Assembly (NCBI GenBank): GCA_964632945.1
Contig: CAZWCX010000068.1
Coordinates: 1 to 39,004, forward strand
Direction: 5' to 3'
DNA from: CAZWCX01 sp964632945
GTDB lineage: Bacteria; Planctomycetota; MHYJ01; WSZJ01; CAZWCX01
DNA: 39,004 nucleotides
The notes under the pieces were generated by a model, which saw only the letters and a list, made by a program, of their open reading frames with translations, ran no database searches and had not been told where the DNA came from. Shown in pieces: positions 34,322 to 39,004 of the stretch. A program made the position numbers and the translations under genes. The first letter of the stretch is position 1. Each line of letters starts with the position of its first letter.

Positions 34322-36136
34322 ATGTCCTCTCCCAAGGAACTCCTTTTCGGTCGCATGGCCATTTCGCGCGGCCTGCTGACGAAGGAGCAGCTCGACGAGT
34401 GCGTTCGCTTTCAACAGGAGCGGGCGCCCAACTGCCCGCTCGGGCTGGTCATGATCGACAAGGGCTTCCTCACGTCCGAACAGCTGCAGGAGCTGGTTAC
34501 GGCCCAGAAAGAGGCCTTTCAGGGGGTCGATCCGCAGCGACTGCGCAAGCTCGAGGACGCCGTCTTCGGCCAGATCGTCATCAAGGAGGGAATGGCCTCC
34601 ACCGAAGAGGTTCATCAGGCATTGAGGGACCAGGCGCTGGAAGACGAGCAGGGCCATGCGCGCCGGCTCGGCGAGATCCTGGTGGAGAAGGGGCTGCTGC
34701 TGGCCGAACAGGTGGAGGAGGTGCTCGCGATCCAGCGCCGGCGGATCGTCCTCTGTCCCTCCTGCGGGGCGCAGTTCAATGTCGAGAAGCTGGAATCGGG
34801 GAAGAAGTTCATGTGCGGCAAGTGCCGGACGACGCTGACGGTCCCGGCCGGCGCTCCTCCCGCGCTCCCGATCCCGCCGCGGACTCCGTCCCTGTCGATG
34901 CCGGGGGACCTCGAGTCGGCGGAGTACGATTCCGGGAAGGCGACGGAAGACCCTCCCGCCGGCGCCGGAAGCGCCCCGAGCGCCCACGACCTCGAGAGCA
35001 TGCGCACCATGGCGGTGCCGGCGATCGGTCGGGCGTCGCGCGCGCCCGCTCCGGAACCGGATTCGTTGGAAGAGGCGGATGACGCCGCGAGCGGAACCGC
35101 CCACGACCTCGAAAGCATGCGCACCATGGCGGTGCCGGCGATCGGTCGGGCGTCGGCGCAGGGGGGGGCGGACGACCTGGAGAACCTTCGGACCATGGAA
35201 GGCGCCGGGGTGGGGCGGATGTCGGGCGGGGATGAGGAGGCGGAGTCGGCGGGGCTGGAAGGAATGCAGACGATGGCCGTGCCCGGCATCGGGCGGCGTT
35301 CCGACGAGGACGATGCCGAGTCCACGGGACTGGAGAGCATGCGCACGATGGCGCTTCCCGCGGTTGGGGCCGCGCGGCCGAAGGGGATCGACCCGGACTC
35401 TCCCGTGGCGTTCACCTGCGAGTGCGGACGCAAGATCACCGCCCCGGCGAAAATGGCGGGAAAGACGGGGAAGTGTCCGGGCTGCGGAAAGAAGATCACC
35501 ATCCCGAAGGCCCTCGCTCCGCAGATGGAGATCGGCCTCGCCGGCGAGGAGCCGGCCGGTGTCGCAGGCGGGGAGGGCGATCTTCGCAATACGCCCGGGA
35601 CGAAGACCCGCGAGAAGCCGGTGCGACGGACAAAGGCCGGCGTAATGCCCGCGGGCCCGGATGCCGAATCCGACGGCATGACCTTCACCGTCGAGTGGGC
35701 GGCGGGAACGCTGGGCGGCGCGAAAGACGCCGGGTTGCGCGGGGCCGGGAGCCTGATCGTCAAGCACAAGTCGCTCGTGTTTTCCGGTCGGGCGGGGAAG
35801 CGGACGACCTTGCTGACGTACCTCGGCGCCCCGATCTGTCTCGGTGGGGGCGGGGCGGCTTTGGCGCTGCAGTGGCTGCCGCAGATCCCTGCGGTCGCCG
35901 CGGGCCTGGGCGGGGCGATCGCGGCGGCGGTGCTGGATCGGCTCCTCCACCGGGGCGGCGGAACCGACGAGACCCTCGAGGTCGAATGCGTCGCGGTGAA
36001 GGAGTACAAGTCCGAGCCCAAGCCCAAGGTTTCTTTCGCGGTCGCGGTGCCGGGCCGCGGGGAGATCTGCTTCACGCTCGTGCCCAAGCCGGCCGACCGT
36101 AAGCGTCTCCTGCAGGTCCTCTCCGAAATGTTCTAG
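34322..36136 (+). CDS. GspE-N-like, zinc-ribbon and RTM-repeat membrane protein
   Basis: A 604-residue mosaic I cannot assign to a named family. Residues 8-140 hold about four copies of a short motif like FGRMAISRGLLTKEQLDE and LGEILVEKGLLLAEQVEE, as in the N-terminal domain of type II secretion ATPase GspE. A zinc ribbon follows (CPSC 145-148, CGKC 165-168). Residues 222-345 carry five copies of a motif like LESMRTMAVPAIGR, with threonines at 229, 268, 291, 317 and 342, separated by acidic linkers. A second zinc ribbon (CEC 366-368, CPGC 385-388) is of the planctomycete type. Near the C-terminus a glycine/alanine-rich hydrophobic region (about 496-543) could form one or two membrane segments. 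The GspE domain has no ATPase part. It is divergent from the kinase operon. Confidence 0.8.
   Translation: MSSPKELLFGRMAISRGLLTKEQLDECVRFQQERAPNCPLGLVMIDKGFLTSEQLQELVTAQKEAFQGVDPQRLRKLEDAVFGQIVIKEGMASTEEVHQALRDQALEDEQGHARRLGEILVEKGLLLAEQVEEVLAIQRRRIVLCPSCGAQFNVEKLESGKKFMCGKCRTTLTVPAGAPPALPIPPRTPSLSMPGDLESAEYDSGKATEDPPAGAGSAPSAHDLESMRTMAVPAIGRASRAPAPEPDSLEEADDAASGTAHDLESMRTMAVPAIGRASAQGGADDLENLRTMEGAGVGRMSGGDEEAESAGLEGMQTMAVPGIGRRSDEDDAESTGLESMRTMALPAVGAARPKGIDPDSPVAFTCECGRKITAPAKMAGKTGKCPGCGKKITIPKALAPQMEIGLAGEEPAGVAGGEGDLRNTPGTKTREKPVRRTKAGVMPAGPDAESDGMTFTVEWAAGTLGGAKDAGLRGAGSLIVKHKSLVFSGRAGKRTTLLTYLGAPICLGGGGAALALQWLPQIPAVAAGLGGAIAAAVLDRLLHRGGGTDETLEVECVAVKEYKSEPKPKVSFAVAVPGRGEICFTLVPKPADRKRLLQVLSEMF
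34981..35155 (+). repeat. 58-bp near-identical direct repeat inside the RTM-repeat gene
   Basis: 34981-35038 and 35098-35155 match at 57 of 58 positions; the one difference is synonymous in a glutamate codon. They encode the first two RTM units. The other three units are similar only at protein level, so this pair is probably a recent duplication or has been homogenised by recombination. Confidence 0.9.
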
Positions 36137-36308
36137 CGGGTCTTCCATCGGGAGATCCTGGCTTCGGCCGAGGCGATTTTCGCGCCCGGCGAGGCGTGAG
36201 GAGGAGGCGATGCCCCGGCGCATCGCCGACGACGGGGAACGAAGCCCCCTCGAACAGCGACCCGACCAACCTGGGAGATCAAGGTCGAAGCCCCACGAGG
36301 ATTCTCCG

Positions 36309-36764
36309 TCAGACCGGGGGGTGTAGACTCTTCTCCATCTCCGCGATCTTGGTCACGCGGCGCACGTGTCGTCCGCCCTCGAACCCGGTTTCGAGCCAGC
36401 GGGCCACGAGGGTGGGCACGACGGCCGGATCCAGGAATCGGCCCGGAAGGCAGAGTACGTTCGCATCGTTGTGCTCTCGGCTGAGACGCGCGGTTTCCTC
36501 GTTCCAGCACAAGGCCGCGCGGACGCCGCCGACCTTGTTCGCGGCGATCGACATGCCGATCCCGGAGCCGCACACCAGGATCCCGCGTTCATAGGTCCCG
36601 CCGGAAACCCCTTCCGCCACCGCGCGCGCGTAGTCCGGGTAGTCGACGGACTCGGCGGTGGCGGTCCCGACGTCGGTGACTTCGTGGCCGGCCTTCCGCG
36701 CAGTCTCGATGACCGTCTGCTTGGCGGCGAGTCCCGCATGGTCGCAGCCCACGACGATCTTCAT
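36309..36764 (-). CDS. rpiB: Ribose-5-phosphate isomerase B
   Basis: A 151-residue RpiB/LacAB-family enzyme that interconverts ribose-5-phosphate and ribulose-5-phosphate in the pentose phosphate pathway. CDHAG (7-11), the active-site cysteine C65 in VCGSGIGMSIAANK and H98 in REHNDANVLCL are the family catalytic and binding residues. Length is typical. The start has an AAGGAGAGG site upstream. It lies 18 bases after the YrdC-phosphatase fusion gene and is probably cotranscribed with it. The same grouping (ywlC, ywlE, ywlF) is known in Bacillus subtilis, where ywlF encodes RpiB. Confidence 0.95.
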   Translation of the reverse strand: MKIVVGCDHAGLAAKQTVIETARKAGHEVTDVGTATAESVDYPDYARAVAEGVSGGTYERGILVCGSGIGMSIAANKVGGVRAALCWNEETARLSREHNDANVLCLPGRFLDPAVVPTLVARWLETGFEGGRHVRRVTKIAEMEKSLHPPV

Positions 36765-36782
36765 GGGATCCTCTCCTTCCGT

Positions 36783-37886
36783 TCAGCGGCGCTGGGTGAA
36801 CGCCTGCGCCTCGCGGACGGCGCCGTCCAGGGGGCCGCCGAGAAACGCAACCAGTTTCTCCGCGACCCGGCGGTAGTCGTCCTTGTTGCCCCCGATCGGA
36901 TCGTCGATGTCCCGCCCGGAGGGATCCAGCTGGCGGATCCGGTCGCCCGCCTCCGGGGCCCAAGTCTGCAGCGTCGTGAGGTGGGACCTCGTCATGACGA
37001 AGACGTGGTCGCTCTCCTCCAGCAGGGCGGCGGTGACCGGTTGGGTGCGGTGGTCGGCCAGCGTGCCGCCCAGCTCGGCGACCACGACGGCCGCGTTGGA
37101 GGCGCAGCCCCCGCCGTATCCGGCATCGGTTCCCGCGGAGGCGACCTGGATGCCGCGCTCCGGCAGGGCCTCTTCGGCGACGCCGAGGCGCCGCGCGAGA
37201 TGGAGTCGAAACAGCGCGGCGGCCATGGGACTGCGGCACGTGTTGCCGGTGCACACGAACAGGTACTTGCGGTAGTCCAGGTCCTGGAGAAGAGAGGCCG
37301 GGATGGCCCCCGCGCGCAGGAGGTCCCAACGACTCCGACTCACGCGCACGACCGTCGACGCGGTGCCGAGCCGCGAGGGACCCGCGTCGACGACCATGTC
37401 GATCCGGCCGTCGAACGTCCGGCGCACCTCCTCGGCGTCCTGTGCCGGTGGTTGTCCGCTGCGGTTGGCGCTCGGAATCACGACCGGCGCGCCCACCCGC
37501 ACGAGGATCTCCGAGCAGACCGGGTGGGCCGGGATGCGGATCCCCACCGCCGGCGACCCCGGTCCGCGCGGATCCTCGAAGACCAGCGTGAGGGGACCGG
37601 GCCAGAATCGGTGGATGAGCCGCGAAGCGAACACGGGAATGTCGCTGACGTGCTGCACGAGTTGGTCGACGTCGCCGAGATGCAGCGTGAGGTTCCGGTC
37701 CCGGCCGCAGTCGCGGACCTGCAGCAGACGCTCGACGGCGGCGGGGCGGTCGGCGCGTGCCGCGATGCCGTAGACGGTTTCGGTGGGAAGGGCGACCAAT
37801 CCGCCGTCGCGCAGGACGGTGGCCGCCCGCTCCACGGCTTCCGGATCGGGATGATCCGCCGGAATCTTCACCACTTCCGTCTTCAC
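36783..37886 (-). CDS. YrdC/Sua5-like domain fused to a low-molecular-weight protein phosphatase
   Basis: The 367-residue protein joins two enzymes. Residues 1-200 are a YrdC/Sua5-type domain; TsaC members make threonylcarbamoyl-AMP for tRNA t6A. PTETVYG (34-40) and the SxN motif (S139, N141) are present. The usual KxR motif is not: the aligned segment LLQVRDCGRDRNLTLHL resembles YciO, a relative with weak or no TsaC activity. Residues about 207-367 are a low-molecular-weight phosphatase with CTGNTCRS (C212, R218) and general acid D329. Such phosphatases remove phosphate from tyrosine or arginine (YwlE). GTG 37886 is preferred over ATG 37916 because the predicted -10 box lies at 37907-37912, and MKTEVVKI matches Sua5 N-termini. 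rpiB follows. Confidence 0.88.
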   Translation of the reverse strand: MKTEVVKIPADHPDPEAVERAATVLRDGGLVALPTETVYGIAARADRPAAVERLLQVRDCGRDRNLTLHLGDVDQLVQHVSDIPVFASRLIHRFWPGPLTLVFEDPRGPGSPAVGIRIPAHPVCSEILVRVGAPVVIPSANRSGQPPAQDAEEVRRTFDGRIDMVVDAGPSRLGTASTVVRVSRSRWDLLRAGAIPASLLQDLDYRKYLFVCTGNTCRSPMAAALFRLHLARRLGVAEEALPERGIQVASAGTDAGYGGGCASNAAVVVAELGGTLADHRTQPVTAALLEESDHVFVMTRSHLTTLQTWAPEAGDRIRQLDPSGRDIDDPIGGNKDDYRRVAEKLVAFLGGPLDGAVREAQAFTQRR

Positions 37887-37906
37887 CGGTCTCCACCTCC
37901 ACCCCC

Positions 37907-37935
37907 ATTCAAGCACCGTCCTCCGTGACGGTCAA
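37907..37935 (-). promoter_or_regulatory. Promoter of the YrdC-phosphatase/rpiB operon
   Basis: On the minus strand TTGACC (37930-37935) and TTGAAT (37907-37912) are 17 bases apart. RNA would start near 37900, which excludes the ATG at 37916 and supports the GTG at 37886. Confidence 0.55.
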
Positions 37936-37986
37936 GCAGCCGAGGTCGCGGCGGCGTGAACCCGCGTGCGCCGTCCGGTGTTTTCG

Positions 37987-38015
37987 TTGACTCGCCGAAG
38001 GACGCGGTCGAGAAT
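37987..38015 (+). promoter_or_regulatory. Candidate promoter of moaD-moaE
   Basis: TTGACT (37987-37992, 5 of 6), a 17-base spacer, and GAGAAT (38010-38015, 4 of 6). It lies about 38 bases before the moaD start. Confidence 0.5.
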
Positions 38016-38052
38016 GTCCGAAGGGGCGAATCCGGATTGCAGGAGGCACGAC

Positions 38053-38313
38053 ATGCGCGTTTCGGTCCTCTATTTCGCTTCCCTCAAGGATCGCGCGGGG
38101 TGTTCCGGTGAGGAGGTGGACCTGCCCGAGTCCGCCGATGTGCGCGCGCTGGCGGTCGCGCTGGAGTCGCGTCATCCCGCGCTCGCGGGCGCGCTCGGAC
38201 ACGTTCGTTTCGCCGTCAATCAGCGTTTCGTCGCCCCGACCGATGCGCTGCAGGACCGCGATGAGGTCGCGCTCATCCCCCCGGTGAGCGGCGGTCGGGG
38301 AGGTTCGTGGTGA
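38053..38313 (+). CDS. moaD: Molybdopterin synthase sulfur carrier subunit with a C-terminal tail
   Basis: The 86-residue beta-grasp protein is the small subunit of molybdopterin synthase. MoaD carries sulfur as a thiocarboxylate on its terminal Gly-Gly. VLYFASLKDRAG at the start and DRDEVALIPPVSGG at the end are diagnostic. Here the Gly-Gly is followed by five residues, RGGSW, before the stop. The codons for these residues also form the ribosome site and start of moaE (GGGGAGG, 38297-38303). MoaD normally ends at the Gly-Gly, so this one must be trimmed, act in another way, or be inactive. ATG 38053 follows a perfect AGGAGG (38041-38046). No moeB-like gene is in the window. Confidence 0.9.
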   Translation: MRVSVLYFASLKDRAGCSGEEVDLPESADVRALAVALESRHPALAGALGHVRFAVNQRFVAPTDALQDRDEVALIPPVSGGRGGSW

Positions 38314-38768
38314 TCCGGCTCGTTCGCGATTCGATCCCGGTGGACCTCGTCCTCCAGTCGGTGGCCTCCCCGGCCGCGGGAGCGGTGGCGCACTTCCTCG
38401 GCGTGGTGCGCAACCACAATCAGGGCCGTCGCGTCCTGTTCCTGGAGTACGAGGCGTACGAACCGATGGCCCTGCGCGAATTGCAGGCGATCACCGACCG
38501 GATGCGCGAGCAGTGGCCGGTGGAGAAGGCGGCGATCGTACATCGTTTGGGGCGGGTCGAGATCGGCGAGGCGAGCGTCGCGATCGCGGTCTCGACGGCC
38601 CACCGCGGCGTCGCCTTCGATGCCTGCCGCTGGGCGATCGACACGTTGAAGAAGAACGTGCCGATCTGGAAGAAGGAGCACTTCGAGGGCGGCGAGATCT
38701 GGATCGGTTCGCAGACCGGCGCCGCCTTCCCGCCCGGCAGTCGCGAGCCGGAGACGGCCGGCGGCTGA
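38310..38768 (+). CDS. moaE: Molybdopterin synthase catalytic subunit
   Basis: A 152-residue MoaE, which with MoaD converts cyclic pyranopterin monophosphate to molybdopterin. The catalytic lysines K114 and K121, in LKKNVPIWKKEHF, have the same 7-residue spacing as K119 and K126 of E. coli MoaE. HFLGVVRNHNQGRRVLFLEYEAYEPMA matches the N-terminal family block. GTG 38310 is preferred to GTG 38307 because it lies 6 bases after GGGGAGG; it overlaps the moaD stop as GTGA, so the two subunits are coupled. The protein ends in Ala-Gly-Gly, probably by chance. The 106-base gap downstream holds no clear site besides the next ribosome site. Confidence 0.95.
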   Translation: MIRLVRDSIPVDLVLQSVASPAAGAVAHFLGVVRNHNQGRRVLFLEYEAYEPMALRELQAITDRMREQWPVEKAAIVHRLGRVEIGEASVAIAVSTAHRGVAFDACRWAIDTLKKNVPIWKKEHFEGGEIWIGSQTGAAFPPGSREPETAGG

Positions 38769-38874
38769 CGCGTCACGGGCGATTTTCGGCATCTCGGTCG
38801 AAGATTCTGGAAAACATTCTCCTGCCGGGCTAAGGCTCGGCGGCCGCACGATTCCAATTCCCGGAGGTTCTGGC

Positions 38875-39004
38875 GTGGAGGGTCTGAGCGTTCTCGAAAT
38901 GATCCAGTCCGGCTGGATCGCGACGTATCCGCTGATCGCCTTTTCGGTGGTCACCGTCAGCATCATCTTCGAGCGCATCTGGTCGCTGCGATGCCTCATC
39001 AACG
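38875..39004 (+). CDS. ExbB/TolQ/MotA-like proton channel protein, 5' end only
   Basis: Only the first 43 codons are in the window. They encode a short amphipathic start (SVLEMIQSG), then a hydrophobic helix (WIATYPLIAFSVVTVSIIF) and ERIWSLRCLIN. This pattern, a helix closed by a conserved ER-W, is typical of the first membrane segment of ExbB, TolQ and MotA-type proteins, which use the proton gradient to power TonB, TolA or the flagellar motor. The start is GTG with GGAGG 7 bases upstream. The gene runs off the right edge, so the family is likely but its subgroup is not settled. ExbD/TolR and TonB-like partners would be expected just beyond. Confidence 0.7.
   Translation, partial: MEGLSVLEMIQSGWIATYPLIAFSVVTVSIIFERIWSLRCLIN

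Noticed and set aside
36210..36326. A 38-codon frame preceded by a strong AGGAGG (36199-36204), in the 172-base gap between the repeat protein and rpiB.
   Set aside because: The product is short, rich in Arg, Pro and Ser, and has no hydrophobic or recognisable segment, and its end overlaps the 3' end of rpiB. It might be real but I cannot support it.
38769..38874. A possible -24/-12 (sigma-54) promoter in front of the ExbB-like gene, around 38806-38828.
   Set aside because: The GG and GC elements are 13 bases apart instead of 10, so the spacing is wrong.

Overview
The window is a gene-dense, GC-rich bacterial chromosome segment holding 25 supported protein genes (one cut by the right edge) and one tRNA. 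No gap between genes exceeds about 230 bases, and there is no insertion sequence, phage gene, CRISPR array or rRNA. The lineage is an inference. A membrane-anchored squalene-cyclase-like toroid protein, a CxC...CPGC zinc ribbon of a type common in planctomycetes, several Ser/Thr kinase families and a YrdC-phosphatase fusion point to Planctomycetota or a related phylum. Several promoters nevertheless match the ordinary sigma-70 consensus closely, one of them perfectly.

Layout, left to right. 1-1500 (minus): a small membrane-anchored protein and glutamate formimidoyltransferase. 1600-7800 (plus): a large exported protein, an NtrC-type response regulator and a Ser/Thr kinase-HDOD fusion. 7890-12500 (plus): housekeeping genes rsmI, sucD (without sucC), nadC, birA and ridA, then tRNA-Pro(UGG). 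12525-16270 (plus): two envelope proteins, one with a GspC/PilP-like segment and three STN-like repeats, the other with a TonB-like N-terminus joined to an alpha/alpha toroid and a helical-repeat tail. 16467-23800 (plus): a 180-kDa-class NAD-glutamate dehydrogenase, a DmpA-type self-cleaving peptidase and an anchored FAD oxidoreductase, tightly packed. 23788-28052: trmH-like methyltransferase and tyrS (minus), an RluA-type synthase (plus) and an NhaD-type antiporter (minus). 28191-36136: a signalling locus. 36309-39004: rpiB with the YrdC-phosphatase fusion (minus), then moaD, moaE and the start of an ExbB/TolQ/MotA-like gene (plus).

The most unusual part is 28191-36136. Three minus-strand genes overlap at their stop and start codons. 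They encode a RIO-like kinase, a GAF-degenerate GGDEF-GAF protein, and a 1,148-residue protein with a kinase fold lacking the catalytic aspartate, followed by a P-loop ATPase and helical repeats. Divergent from them, a perfect TTGACA-17-TATAAT promoter drives a protein with GspE-N-like modules, two zinc ribbons, five copies of a Leu-Glu-x-Met-Arg-Thr-Met-like motif and a hydrophobic C-terminal region. A 13-bp palindrome lies between the two -35 boxes. This reads as a possible kinase, scaffold and multi-site acceptor module; the wiring is inferred.

A second candidate is the envelope pair at 12525-16270. The toroid protein carries the SxxxH transmembrane signature of TonB, and an ExbB/TolQ/MotA-like gene begins at the right edge, so an energised periplasmic toroid is worth testing.
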